Below the pieces are notes generated by a model, which ran no database searches, had not been told where the DNA came from, and saw only the letters and a program-made list of their open reading frames with translations. A stretch of 64,000 nt of DNA from an uncultured Cohaesibacter sp. (lineage in GTDB: Bacteria; Pseudomonadota; Alphaproteobacteria; Rhizobiales; Cohaesibacteraceae), in contig NZ_OY781114.1 of NCBI RefSeq assembly GCF_963676485.1, positions 2,575,001 through 2,639,000 on the forward strand. Reading direction: 5' to 3'. Of the stretch, positions 36,209 to 45,724 are shown in pieces (position 1 is the first letter of the stretch; every line of letters begins with the position of its first letter). The translations under genes and the position numbers were made by a program.

Positions 36209-36853
36209 GTGGTGTCCTATTTGCAATGTCAGGCCGATCTTGATGCCTCGCTCTTGCGGCTGGTTCAACGTGATCCTCGCCTTGCGCCTTATTTGGCGCA
36301 GTGCGAGCCAATTGCCTTGCGACGGCAGCCTGCCGGACTGGAAGGGCTTTTGCAGATCATTCTGGCTCAGCAGGTGTCTGTGGCGTCCGCCCGTGCAATC
36401 TGGCAGAGATTTAAGGCGCAATTTCCGGGATGTGACGTTGAGTTGCTGGCCCAAGCGCGTGAAGAAGACTTGCGTGCCTGTACTCTGTCGCGCCCCAAGA
36501 TCAAGACGGTGCAACGGATCGTCGAGGCGATCACGGATGGGTTCGACCTGGATGCGTTGGCAACAAAAGAACCAACAGAGATCCGGCGTGCGCTTATATC
36601 CCTTCATGGCGTGGGACCATGGACAGCGGATGTCTATATGCTTTTCTGTCTGGGGTTGGCCGATGTCTTTCCTGCTGGTGATCTGGCTCTGCAGGTGTCC
36701 GTGGCCTCGGCGCTGGCGCTTGAAGACCGGCCGGGCGAGAAAGCGCTTGCGGCGATGGCTGAAGCGCAATGGGCGCCAGAACGTGGAGCTGCAGCCCATT
36801 TATTTTGGGCATTTTATCGGCAGATAAAAAAAGGGCGCGAGGGCGTTCTGTAG
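36209..36853 (+). CDS. AlkA-like DNA-3-methyladenine glycosylase
   Basis: The 214-residue HhH-GPD protein removes alkylated bases. The helix-hairpin-helix has ISLHGVGPWTADVY, and the catalytic Asp lies in FPAGDLALQ. The QVSVASARAIWQRF block is in the first half. GTG at 36209 is chosen because AAGGAGA lies seven bases upstream; an earlier in-frame GTG at 36146 lacks a site. It is divergent from gluQ. Confidence 0.87.
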   Translation: MVSYLQCQADLDASLLRLVQRDPRLAPYLAQCEPIALRRQPAGLEGLLQIILAQQVSVASARAIWQRFKAQFPGCDVELLAQAREEDLRACTLSRPKIKTVQRIVEAITDGFDLDALATKEPTEIRRALISLHGVGPWTADVYMLFCLGLADVFPAGDLALQVSVASALALEDRPGEKALAAMAEAQWAPERGAAAHLFWAFYRQIKKGREGVL

Positions 36854-36892
36854 CCCGCACGCTCCTGATTTTTGTTTCGCTTCTAGGATCGA

Positions 36893-37477
36893 TCAGGCGC
36901 GATCCTTGATGAGGGCCTGCATCCAGTTGCCAAGAAACGGCAGGCGCGCAAACAGGGGCGCCAGAGCATCTTTGCAAAGGAAAGCACCACACAGCGCGAT
37001 GATGGCCTCAATGGAAGACAGCACGGCATTCCAGCCGCCAAAGGAGAGGCCAAGAATGCGCAACTGGGCGACATCGCAGCTGATCAGCTTTGTTGTTCTG
37101 AGCTGGGCCAAAAGATTGGCGGCATCCTTGGTAACGGGGATGGTATTGGCGCAATCGTTCGGACCAAGCCAGAATTCCCATTCGGCTCCTGCCTGATAGA
37201 TGCCCACTCCGGCACCGTAGATCAGCACGCCAGCCAGTATGATAAAGGCAAAGCGCGCAATGACTGGGGGCAGATTGCGCCCTACAATGAGCAGTGTAAC
37301 CAGCGTCAGCGGGATCAGCGCATAGTGAATATGGCGTTGAATGTAGCATAAGTGGCAGGGCTGATAGCCGCCAATATGCTCAAAGCCCAGGGAACATGCC
37401 GAAATGAAGAGAGCGCCGAATAGGAGGAGTGCAGCAGCCAGTGCTTGAGGCTTGCCAATGGGAGCGGACAGATTCAT
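36893..37477 (-). CDS. dsbB: Disulfide bond formation protein DsbB
   Basis: The 194-residue protein has four transmembrane helices. The first periplasmic loop has CXXC in YQPCHLCYIQR, and a second Cys pair is present in GPNDCANT and KLISCD. DsbB reoxidises DsbA with quinone. The ATG at 37477 is used; 16 codons upstream in frame are possible. It lies downstream of the YqaA gene. Confidence 0.88.
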   Translation of the reverse strand: MNLSAPIGKPQALAAALLLFGALFISACSLGFEHIGGYQPCHLCYIQRHIHYALIPLTLVTLLIVGRNLPPVIARFAFIILAGVLIYGAGVGIYQAGAEWEFWLGPNDCANTIPVTKDAANLLAQLRTTKLISCDVAQLRILGLSFGGWNAVLSSIEAIIALCGAFLCKDALAPLFARLPFLGNWMQALIKDRA

Positions 37478-37586
37478 GAAACTATCTTTCAGAAGGATAT
37501 CTTGCGATATGTCGCTAAAGAGCAACCATGTTCAAATTTTGTCAATGGCTTTGCTTGCTGCAATTCGTCTCAAGGGGGGATATGGC

Positions 37587-38168
37587 CTACAAAACATATT
37601 TCACCGCGGCAAAGCCGCCGACAAGCAGCAGCATGAGAATTGTGAACACAAGACCGAGGCGTTTCTCGATGAAATCGCGGATTGGAGGGCCAAGCCAGTA
37701 AAGCAGAGCTGCCAAAATGAAGAAGCGCAATCCACGCGCTACGATGGAGGCCACCATGAAGACGGGCAGCGACAACCCTGTTGCGCCCGATGCGATGGTG
37801 ATGACCTTGTAGGGGAAGGGGGTCAGTCCTGCGATCAGCACAATCCAGACACCCCATTCATTGTAGCGTTCGGTAAATGTCGCAAATTGGTCTGCATAGC
37901 CATAAAAGGCGAGAATGGGCTCGGCCACCTGCGTGAAGAGCAAGGCGCCGATGGTATAGCCTAGCAAACCGCCAATCACCGAGGATATGGTGCAGATAGC
38001 GCCGTAAAACCAGGCCTTCTCCTTTTGGGCGATGACCATCGGCACAAGCAGGGTGTCGGGTGGAATAGGAAATACGGAGCTTTCTATAAAGGAGACACCT
38101 GCCAGCGCCCATGTCGCGCGTCGGCTGCTGGCCAGCCCCATAGTCCAGTCATATAGTCTGCGAAGCAT
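37587..38168 (-). CDS. YqaA/DedA-family membrane protein
   Basis: The 193-residue protein has four to five transmembrane segments and the SNARE-associated/VTT pattern (SFIESSVFPIPPDTLL, GLLGYTIGALLF, LTPFPYKVITIASG). DedA-family proteins take part in membrane lipid or proton homeostasis; the exact role is unknown. It precedes dsbB. Confidence 0.85.
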   Translation of the reverse strand: MLRRLYDWTMGLASSRRATWALAGVSFIESSVFPIPPDTLLVPMVIAQKEKAWFYGAICTISSVIGGLLGYTIGALLFTQVAEPILAFYGYADQFATFTERYNEWGVWIVLIAGLTPFPYKVITIASGATGLSLPVFMVASIVARGLRFFILAALLYWLGPPIRDFIEKRLGLVFTILMLLLVGGFAAVKYVL

Positions 38169-38377
38169 GGCCGCTGCTTTCCTTATGCTTATGCGCTTTC
38201 GCCGATCTTCAAGGGTCTCTGTCTGCCGAAGAGAAGATGGGTGGCGCCTGCAAATTCTTCAAAAGTTGACGCCTATCAGTAAGCAATTGCGCGTGCTAAT
38301 ACCAGTCGCGTTCATATCGGATGGTGGAAACAAGTGTCAATTCGTGTTGACTATAAGAAATTTATGACGGTTATGAG

Positions 38378-38405
38378 TTGACGGGAAAAATTTTGCTTCT
38401 ATATT
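38378..38405 (+). promoter_or_regulatory. tRNA-Leu promoter
   Basis: TTGACG (38378-38383) and TATATT (38400-38405) are separated by 16 bases and lie 13 bases before the tRNA. Confidence 0.8.
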
Positions 38406-38418
38406 CGGCCCTCACAAA

Positions 38419-38505
38419 GCCCCTGTGGCGGAACTGGTAGACGCGACGGATTCAAAATCCGTTTCCTTCACCGGAGTGCCCGTTCGAGTCGGGCCAGGGG
38501 CACCA
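38419..38505 (+). tRNA. tRNA-Leu (CAA)
   Basis: An 87-base tRNA with CCA encoded. The acceptor stem GCCCCTG pairs with CAGGGGC. The anticodon arm is ACGGA-TTCAAAA-TCCGT, anticodon CAA, and a long variable arm is as expected for leucine. The T arm GTTCGAGTC is intact. Confidence 0.97.
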
Positions 38506-38523
38506 TCCATTTTATGGATTATC

Positions 38524-38560
38524 AAAACCACCTTGACCTTAACTGGTTGGGTGGTTTTTT
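38524..38560 (+). terminator. tRNA-Leu terminator
   Basis: AAAACCACC (38524-38532) and GGTGGTTTT (38550-38558) form a 9-bp stem, followed by TTTTTT. Confidence 0.88.
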
Positions 38561-38815
38561 GTATTTGGCTATTTGCCGTGGCACAAAGCAGTTCCCTTTT
38601 TATGAATTGAAGCGCGTGCTTTGGAAGTGAACCAAGCTACGAATGCTTGATTTCAAGTATAGACCAAAATTTTCAGTTCTCCGTGCGCCCTTTATTTGTT
38701 CGTTTCTTTTGCCCGACAAGTGTTTGTGTTCAATCCCGTTCACTAACGTGGCACGCCCGGTTCTGTTGGATTTAAGTATGTGTTTGATTGCAAACCATAA
38801 TCGTGTTAATTATTT

Positions 38816-38830
38816 GTTAACAATTGAATT
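38816..38830. promoter_or_regulatory. CtrA-type box
   Basis: TTAA-TTATTTG-TTAA is a perfect TTAA-N7-TTAA site 67 bases before the REC-kinase start. Confidence 0.65.
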
Positions 38831-38896
38831 GATTCTAAACTTGTCTTTATTTGATGTTTCCGGTGAAAAGGCGGTGTTGCTGACAGGGGGTTAGCC

Positions 38897-40117
38897 ATGC
38901 ACTTGGAGGAATGGGATCTGGGGGGCTTGTCTTTAAGTGAAGCTCTGAGTGAAACTGCGTCTGGCGATTTGTTCTCGGAGGAGCATCATCCGCCTGAGAA
39001 GACACTGCGCGTTTTGGTGCTGGAAGATGATGAAACGGACTTCCTGATTACCAAGAAAGCGCTTCTTTATCTTGATTCCTACAGTGTGGATCTGGATTGG
39101 GAGACGTCTGTTTCCGATGCTGTGAGTGCTGCCAGAAAGAAGAGTTACGATGTGGTGCTCGTGGATTTCTGGGTTGGTATGGAAACGGGCGTGGCGGCGA
39201 TCAACGCCTTCGGGGATATCAATTCCAATTCGGTCGTTATCCTGCTGACTGGAATGCCCGGCGAAGATGTGCAGAAAATCGCGCTCAAGGCAGGCGCTCG
39301 GCATTGCATCAACAAAAGCCAGCTGACGCCTGTCTTGCTGGAAGCGACCATTCGCAGCGCACGCCATACCCATCGATTGGAACAGCAGCTGCAGCAAACA
39401 ATTGCCAATCTCAAGAAGGCAAATGAAGCCAAGGATCGCTTTTATGCCACCATGGGGCATGATTTGCGCACGCCTCTTAATGCCATTCTGGGCTATTCTG
39501 AAATGATATTGGGCAACAGCCTCAATCTGCAGGTGCCTGAAGAATATCAGAAATTTGCAGCCAAAATCCATACCGGCGGTTTGCATCTGCTCGAGGTCAT
39601 CAACAATCTGATGCTGCAGAATGGGAATGCGCTGGAAACGGTCGAGCAACAGCTTGAGGATGTCTATCTCGATGAGGTGATCACCAGAGCGCACGAACTC
39701 GTTCAGTTCTTTGCGTCTGACAAGGGCATGGAGCTCGCCGTTCATTTGCCCGATGAAAGGCTCTGCGTGCGTTGTCATCGCTCGTTGATGACACAGGCAC
39801 TGGTAAACCTTCTGTCCAATGCGATCAAATATACTCCGGCGCATGGCCGGATCGATGTGACGCTCTTGGCGACACCGGATGTCTTTACCATGGAAGTTAA
39901 GGACAACGGGCCGGGCATGCTCCCCGAAGAGATTGAACTGGCCCGCAAACCTTATGGCCGTGTACAATCTCCTGCAGAGCTGGCGCAGGAGGGAACCGGG
40001 CTCGGGTTGCCAATTGTTGAGAAAATCATGGAGGGTCACGATGGGGCGCTTGTGATTGACAGTGCGCCGGGTAAGGGGACTTGTGTTTCCTTGCGTCTGC
40101 CCCGGACGCGAGAGTGA
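38897..40117 (+). CDS. REC-histidine kinase hybrid
   Basis: The 406-residue soluble protein has an N-terminal receiver (LVLEDDETD; acceptor Asp in VVLVDFWVGMETG) and then a kinase with the acceptor His in ATMGHDLRTPLNAILGYSE. The ATPase has LLSNAIKYTP, VKDNGPGML and GTGLGLPIVEK. It should be controlled by phosphorylation of its receiver, which fits a relay. A CtrA-type box lies 67 bases upstream. The next gene overlaps by four bases (GTGA). It has a degenerate relative at 46473. Confidence 0.9.
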   Translation: MHLEEWDLGGLSLSEALSETASGDLFSEEHHPPEKTLRVLVLEDDETDFLITKKALLYLDSYSVDLDWETSVSDAVSAARKKSYDVVLVDFWVGMETGVAAINAFGDINSNSVVILLTGMPGEDVQKIALKAGARHCINKSQLTPVLLEATIRSARHTHRLEQQLQQTIANLKKANEAKDRFYATMGHDLRTPLNAILGYSEMILGNSLNLQVPEEYQKFAAKIHTGGLHLLEVINNLMLQNGNALETVEQQLEDVYLDEVITRAHELVQFFASDKGMELAVHLPDERLCVRCHRSLMTQALVNLLSNAIKYTPAHGRIDVTLLATPDVFTMEVKDNGPGMLPEEIELARKPYGRVQSPAELAQEGTGLGLPIVEKIMEGHDGALVIDSAPGKGTCVSLRLPRTRE

Positions 40118-40557
40118 AAGAATTCTGGCAGTTGACTCCCGAAATCGAAAGCAAGGCAACCCTGTTGCTCGTCGAAGATGATCAGGCAGATGTGTTTCTT
40201 GTCAAACGCGCTTTGACAAAGCATGGCGGAAAAATACGTCTTGCCACCGCCCGTGACGGGGCTGAGGCATTGGAGATGTTGCGCGGCAAGCAGATTGAGC
40301 GCCCGTTCGTCATTTTGTCCGATCTCAATATGCCCGGCATGTCGGGATACGAGTTTCTGGATGAAATCAGGGCCGATGAGGCTTTGAGAGACAGTATCAT
40401 TTTTGTTATCTCCAGCTCCAATTTGGCCGAAGATGTCAATCTGGCCTATCAGCATTTCGCTTCCGGCTATATTGTCAAGGATATGGACCCCGCCAAAATG
40501 ACCCGCTCCATGCAGCTGTTGTTCGACTTTTGCGAGATCATCCGCTTGCCCTCCTGA
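40114..40557 (+). CDS. Single-domain response regulator (Rcp1-like)
   Basis: The 147-residue receiver has LVEDDQADV and the acceptor Asp in VILSDLNMPGMSG, Ser in VISSSN and Lys in YIVKDMDPAK. No output domain is seen. A GTG start at 40114 overlaps the kinase stop as GTGA, so the pair is coupled; no ATG start is nearby. The VEDDQADVFLVKRAL start resembles Rcp1-type partners of phytochrome-like kinases. It probably takes phosphate from the preceding or the following kinase. Confidence 0.87.
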   Translation: MKEFWQLTPEIESKATLLLVEDDQADVFLVKRALTKHGGKIRLATARDGAEALEMLRGKQIERPFVILSDLNMPGMSGYEFLDEIRADEALRDSIIFVISSSNLAEDVNLAYQHFASGYIVKDMDPAKMTRSMQLLFDFCEIIRLPS

Positions 40558-40573
40558 TGCTGGCTTGTTCCAA

Positions 40574-43500
40574 TTAATTTCTCTGCTTGGGCCAGATAAA
40601 ACGGAATGTGGTGCCCGGCTCTTTTGACGGGTCTGACAGGATCGTTAGCGTGCCGCCAATGGATTCAATGGCCTTTTTGACCAAGGCAAGCCCCATGCCG
40701 TTTCCGGGAACCTTGTCCTTGCGTTCGAGCTTTCTGAAAGGCAGCAAGATCTTGCCATGATGCTTGGGGTCAATACCGGGGCCATCGTCAGAGACAGAAA
40801 AGGCCCAGGCGTCGCCCAGATCCTCTTGCCAGACTTTTACAATGCCATGGTCTTTGTCGTGATATTTGATTGCGTTTTCAATCAGATTGCGCAGCACCAG
40901 TAGCAAGGGCGCTCGGAAGGTGTGAATGGTCTCGTGTGGTAGATCGGTTTCAAAGCGGATGGCGTCGCTGCCATCCACGATGTCGAATATGTCCTGCAAA
41001 CTGACGGTCAGATTGATTTCTTCGGCTTCCTGAACATTCGAACCGGCCTTGGAATAGTCGGAGAGATCGGCAATCAGGCTGCCCAAATGTGAAATCTGGT
41101 CTTTCAGTCGATCAATATGCTCCTTGATCTCGGTTTGGATATTATCACTCAGATCTTCCTCGATCCAGGTTGCCGTATGCTGGATGGCGCGCAGCGGTCC
41201 TGCCAGATCATGGCTGATGATATGGGTAAACTGATTGAGATTATCATTGATGAGCTTCAGTTCCTGATTTTGCGCTTCCAGTTCCTTTTCAGCTCGCACC
41301 CTGTCTGACACATCGGCCAGCACGGTGCGTGTCTGCTCGATGCCCCTGCCGTCTGCTACAATGATGGTAGACATTTCGACATCTATGATGTCGCCATCCT
41401 TCTTGACCATTTGGAACGGAACATTTTCGGCCTGCTTGCTCCTGTTCGTTTCGGGCAACACCACCTCACAGGCATATTGTCTGGAGGCCTCGGTCAAGAA
41501 GTCTTCCCAATGGTGGTCGATGACTTCCTCGCGTTCATAGCCCAGTGTTGTGAGCCATTCTTCATTGGCCTCAACGATGATGCCATCCTTGTTGAGGGAA
41601 TGCATGATGACCGGTGTTTCCATATAGAGTTGGCGGAACCGCTTTTCTTCTTCCATGAAGAGATTATTGAGCATTTCCAGCTTCTCTTGCTGATCCTGCC
41701 GAAACAGTTCATAGCCGATCCAGTCGGCAATGCGATCAACAATCGGCTGATAGTTTTCCAGATAGCTTTTGTTGATCGGGAACTTGGACGCGAAGAGAAT
41801 TGCTCCGTTCATCGCGCCATTGCTCATGAAGGGAGCGCCGATGACCGTTTGATAGCCTTGAGAATGGAATATGTCCGAGGTTCTGACAATGCAGTCGATG
41901 AAATCATCCCGATGAGGGGAGCCGTCATCAGAAGCCTTGCTATGCTGGCAAGACACGCAAGGGGTTGTGAAGGTTTGCCCGATCGAGAGCGCGCCCTTTT
42001 CAATCCCGATTAGGTTATCGATTTCTATCTGCTGATTTTCAAAGCTGATCTTTAGTGCCGCTGTCAGGCGCGAAACCTCTGATACGCGGGATAGAATCTG
42101 CTCGACCTTGTCGTTGAAGTCGAGGCCGGTATGGGCGGCTATGCGGTTGAATTCGCCAATCAGATTTTCCCGCTCGACAATCTCCGTCACATTATGCAGG
42201 ACTATCTGGATTTCAAAAATCGTTCCATGTTCGTCTCGCAGGATATTGAAGCGGGATTGCAGCCACTTTCTGGTCTTGTCCGCTTGTTCGAATTCCCATT
42301 CGAAAGAGACATCCTGTTCCGGATTTTCTATGGCATTGATCAGATCGTCTTTATGCGGTGCTTTTAAAAGACTCTTGAAAAGAATCCCTTTTGTCTGATC
42401 TGGTTCGAGGTTGAAAAAGGCACAAAAGGCACTGTTGGCATAGGTGATGGTTGTGTCGGGTTTGAAACGACAAATGAGATCGCTCTGTAGATCAACCAGA
42501 GCCTTGTAGAACTCGCGCTCCTGACGCACGCGCTCCTGAGCGCGCTTCAATTCGTCGACTTCGATCACAGTGATAACTGCGCCGGTCGTGGTGTCCTGTT
42601 CTGTCTTATAGGGTAGAATATTGAGCAGATAGACAATGCCGTCACATTCAACCTCTCTGGAATGCTCGGTGCTTCTGGAGATGGTTTGCAGTGTCTGTTC
42701 CAGCAAATCCGTGCTGTCGAAGCGACTGGTGACATGGCCAATCGGACGTCCGACATCGTGTGGCATAAGGTTGAATGCCTTGGTTGATGCTGGTGTGAAG
42801 CGCCGTATCCTTGCCTCCTCATCGAGGAAGACGGTTCCTATCTGCGTGCTCCGCAGCAGATTTTCCATGTCGTCCGTCAATTCTGTCAATTCGACAATCT
42901 TGCGCTGATGTTCGGCACTGACGGTATAGAGTTCTTCGTTGACCGAATGAAGCTCCTCATTCGTGCTCTGGAGTTCTTCGTTGGATGCGGTCAGCTCTTC
43001 GTTTGTGGCCTGTAGCTCCTCGTTGCTTGCTTCCAGCTCCTCAATGGTGGTCTGAAGACTTTCGCCTGTCGAGCGGAGTTCGTTTTCCAACTCCGCGATC
43101 CTGTTGGTGTAGATTTCCTCATTTTCCAGCTTTGGCGCATTGGGGTTTTTGATCGTGCTTTGGGAAGGAATTGCCTTTCTTTCTTCCAATGTAATCAGCA
43201 GGAAAATGTTGTGGCTTTCTACAGTCAGTATCCTGGTGACGCGGATGGTCACGCGGGTCGGATTGTCTTTGAGATCCTTTATCTGAATGGAGCGTTCGAA
43301 TTCCGGCTCATGACTGAGCGTCATGGCGCGTTCGACACCGTCTGTGATTGCGAGCCGGAGATCCTGCTGCACCAGATCCACGATGCGATTGCTGAAAATA
43401 CCTTTTCGCACCTGCAGGAACTTGTCTGCATTGCCAAAGACATGCATCAATTCGCCCTGCTCATTGACCAGAAATCCTGTTGGCGCGTAACGCTCAAGAA

Positions 43501-45253
43501 CCCTGTCATAGGCGTTATAGAGGGCTTGTCGGGCAAGGCTTTCCCTTTTGGCCACTGCGAGGTTGTGTGCGCGCGTGTCTCTTAGAGACAGCTCGTCCTC
43601 CATGCCCTCTCTGGAGCGAGATGTGGCTGGAAGCAGGAAGGCTGCATCCCGGATCTGGCTATTGCGTATTTTTTGAAAAATGCGCCATCTCTTGTCGATG
43701 GAATGGAACTCGTTGTCTAGATTGCCCACGGTCTCGCTTGATCCAAGAAACAGATAACCTTTATCCTTGAGGGCAAAATGGAAGAGTGACAGCACCTTGC
43801 GCTGTGCTAATTCATTAAAATAAATCAACAGATTGCGACAGGTTATGAGGTCGATTTTCGTGAAGGGTGGGTCTTTGAGCAGGTTCTGCGTCGAGAAGAC
43901 CACCTTGCGCCGGAGGCTCTTCTTCACCTGATAGCGGTTGTCGACATAATTGAAATAGTCTTCAAGGAGTGGCTCAGGGATATGAGCGACGCTCTCTGCG
44001 TTATAGCTGCCTTCCGCCGCAATGCCGAGCGACTTGAAATGGATGTCGGTTGCGAAAACTTTCAAATTGGGTGTGATGCCGTTGCGTTTGGCGATTTCGC
44101 TAACCAATATGGCAATGGAATAGGGCTCCTCACCGGTTGCGCAACCGGGCACCCAGATGCGGATTTGTCTTTCCTCTGACATATCTGCGACAAGCTTTGA
44201 GAGAACCTTCGTTTCGAGAGCTTCGAAGGCGCCTTTGTCCCTGAAGAATTCCGTGACACCGATCAGCAAGTCGCAATAAAGGGTGTCCATCTCGTCCTTG
44301 TCAAACAGCAGGCTCTCGCAATATTTATCAAGGCTGGGTTCGCGCTTGAGCAGAGCGCGGCGTTGGATCCTGCGATGGATTGTAGCATTCTTGTAGAACG
44401 TGAAATCCGTGCCATAAGACTTTTGCAAGATGCTCAGAATGCGGGCTTCAGGATTGTCTGCATCGATTGCTTCCGGCTCCGGGCGGGGGACTTTAGAGCC
44501 ACTGACCACTGCTTTGATGATTTCCGGCATGTCTTTGACGTCGGCCACATAGGCGGTGGGGATGGTGTCGATGACCTTGCGGGGCATGGAATCAAATTTT
44601 GCCGTGGAGGACTCTTGGGCAATGACGACGCCACCATTCTGGACGATTTGCAAGCTGCCCCTGGTGCCGTCAGATCCTGTCCCCGACAAGATAATCCCAA
44701 TGGCATGCTCGCCTTCTTCCTTGGCCAAAGAAGAGAAAAAGGCATCAATGGGCATGCTCAGCATATTGTTGTCTGGATAGGCCTTCGTAGACAGTTTGCC
44801 ATTTTCTATCGATAGTTCAGTTCTGGGGGGATTGAGATAGATGACATTGGGTTCGATCTCCATCTGATCTTCCGCATGTACAATGCGCATATGCGTGTGG
44901 CGTGCGATCAGCTGATCCATCATCGATTGGAAATTGGGGGAGAGGTGCTGAATGATAACAAATGCCACATTTGGCTTTGTGGGCAAGGCATCGAAAAACT
45001 GTTCTATGGGCTCCAGCCCGCCAGCGGATGCGCCGATTGCGACAACCCGGATCGTCCTGTTCGTTTCAGGTGCTTCAGGCGCTTCTGTCTCTGAGGCCTG
45101 ATGTTTGGTGTCCTCTGCTTGCGGACTGGCTACTTGCGCGGGTTTATCGTCTGCTGGCTGTGCAGAAGGAGCAGAGATATCTTGCTTGTCTGCCTTGCCA
45201 GCTTCTTGTGCCTTTGTCGCAGAAAGCTTTTTTGAATCAGTATCTTTACTCAT
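40574..45253 (-). CDS. CheB-CheR-PAS-GAF-histidine kinase multidomain protein
   Basis: The 1559-residue protein has no transmembrane segment. After a Glu/Ala-rich tail of about 65 residues comes a CheB methylesterase domain without a receiver (GASAGG Ser, QHLSP His, GTGSDGTRG Asp). A CheR methyltransferase follows (VPGCATGEEPYSIA, TCRNLLIYF). Next is a long coiled coil built of EELQATNEELxSxNEEL repeats, then PAS domains, a GAF domain with CVSCQHS, another PAS, and a kinase (HIISHDLAGPLRAI; NLIENAIKYHD; SDDGPGIDP; GNGMGLALV). CheB-CheR-PAS-kinase fusions are known; the reaction on their target is poorly understood. AAGGA precedes the ATG at 45253. It converges on the small receiver with 16 bases between. 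Confidence 0.93.
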   Translation of the reverse strand: MSKDTDSKKLSATKAQEAGKADKQDISAPSAQPADDKPAQVASPQAEDTKHQASETEAPEAPETNRTIRVVAIGASAGGLEPIEQFFDALPTKPNVAFVIIQHLSPNFQSMMDQLIARHTHMRIVHAEDQMEIEPNVIYLNPPRTELSIENGKLSTKAYPDNNMLSMPIDAFFSSLAKEEGEHAIGIILSGTGSDGTRGSLQIVQNGGVVIAQESSTAKFDSMPRKVIDTIPTAYVADVKDMPEIIKAVVSGSKVPRPEPEAIDADNPEARILSILQKSYGTDFTFYKNATIHRRIQRRALLKREPSLDKYCESLLFDKDEMDTLYCDLLIGVTEFFRDKGAFEALETKVLSKLVADMSEERQIRIWVPGCATGEEPYSIAILVSEIAKRNGITPNLKVFATDIHFKSLGIAAEGSYNAESVAHIPEPLLEDYFNYVDNRYQVKKSLRRKVVFSTQNLLKDPPFTKIDLITCRNLLIYFNELAQRKVLSLFHFALKDKGYLFLGSSETVGNLDNEFHSIDKRWRIFQKIRNSQIRDAAFLLPATSRSREGMEDELSLRDTRAHNLAVAKRESLARQALYNAYDRVLERYAPTGFLVNEQGELMHVFGNADKFLQVRKGIFSNRIVDLVQQDLRLAITDGVERAMTLSHEPEFERSIQIKDLKDNPTRVTIRVTRILTVESHNIFLLITLEERKAIPSQSTIKNPNAPKLENEEIYTNRIAELENELRSTGESLQTTIEELEASNEELQATNEELTASNEELQSTNEELHSVNEELYTVSAEHQRKIVELTELTDDMENLLRSTQIGTVFLDEEARIRRFTPASTKAFNLMPHDVGRPIGHVTSRFDSTDLLEQTLQTISRSTEHSREVECDGIVYLLNILPYKTEQDTTTGAVITVIEVDELKRAQERVRQEREFYKALVDLQSDLICRFKPDTTITYANSAFCAFFNLEPDQTKGILFKSLLKAPHKDDLINAIENPEQDVSFEWEFEQADKTRKWLQSRFNILRDEHGTIFEIQIVLHNVTEIVERENLIGEFNRIAAHTGLDFNDKVEQILSRVSEVSRLTAALKISFENQQIEIDNLIGIEKGALSIGQTFTTPCVSCQHSKASDDGSPHRDDFIDCIVRTSDIFHSQGYQTVIGAPFMSNGAMNGAILFASKFPINKSYLENYQPIVDRIADWIGYELFRQDQQEKLEMLNNLFMEEEKRFRQLYMETPVIMHSLNKDGIIVEANEEWLTTLGYEREEVIDHHWEDFLTEASRQYACEVVLPETNRSKQAENVPFQMVKKDGDIIDVEMSTIIVADGRGIEQTRTVLADVSDRVRAEKELEAQNQELKLINDNLNQFTHIISHDLAGPLRAIQHTATWIEEDLSDNIQTEIKEHIDRLKDQISHLGSLIADLSDYSKAGSNVQEAEEINLTVSLQDIFDIVDGSDAIRFETDLPHETIHTFRAPLLLVLRNLIENAIKYHDKDHGIVKVWQEDLGDAWAFSVSDDGPGIDPKHHGKILLPFRKLERKDKVPGNGMGLALVKKAIESIGGTLTILSDPSKEPGTTFRFIWPKQRN

Positions 45254-45724
45254 ATTCAATCCTTCCCCCAAGGAATGAAAACCAAGACCCGTGCTGTAAA
45301 TCCGTGTCTTGACCTGCTTTTCTGGAATTGATGCAAAAAGGCAGTTTTATCTAGGCATATCTGACGCTTAGGGAAAAGGTTAGCACTAAATTGACCATAG
45401 TTAAATATGCTTATGCATCTCATGGTTGCTTTATGGAGGATTTTTATTTTGCCAAGGTTGTATATTTTCTAAATAGGGAAGATCAGCTTCTTGAAATTCT
45501 CGGCCAATAGAGGCTGTTGGCATGGTCCATCGATAATCATTTTCGTTTTTCTATGCAGAATCCCTGGCAACTTTCTTTGGCAGGTGGAGGTCTCGCCAAA
45601 GGCGAGCCGTTCCTTGCGCTGCTAGCTGACAAGTGCTTGCCCCTTTGGGCCTTTCTGTATCTTGACGAAGGATGGCTTTGCCAACATCCTTGTGTGCTTG
45701 AGGGAAGCAAAGGGGGGGAGCTTT
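45254..45724. other. 471-base AT-rich divergent spacer
   Basis: It lies between the divergent CheB-CheR gene and the kinase-like gene at 45725. CTTTGGC and GCCAAAG can pair around 45575. A 97-codon frame at 45517-45810 is a shadow. No clear promoter is seen. Confidence 0.5.

Larger units (their letters stand above)
38506..38896. other. 391-base AT-rich spacer after the tRNA
   Basis: It holds the tRNA terminator and a CtrA-type box near the kinase start. The open frame at 38643-38894 does not read like a protein. Confidence 0.6.

Noticed and set aside
38643-38894. Small gene after the tRNA
   Set aside because: Codon use and the start are poor. It covers the CtrA-type box.
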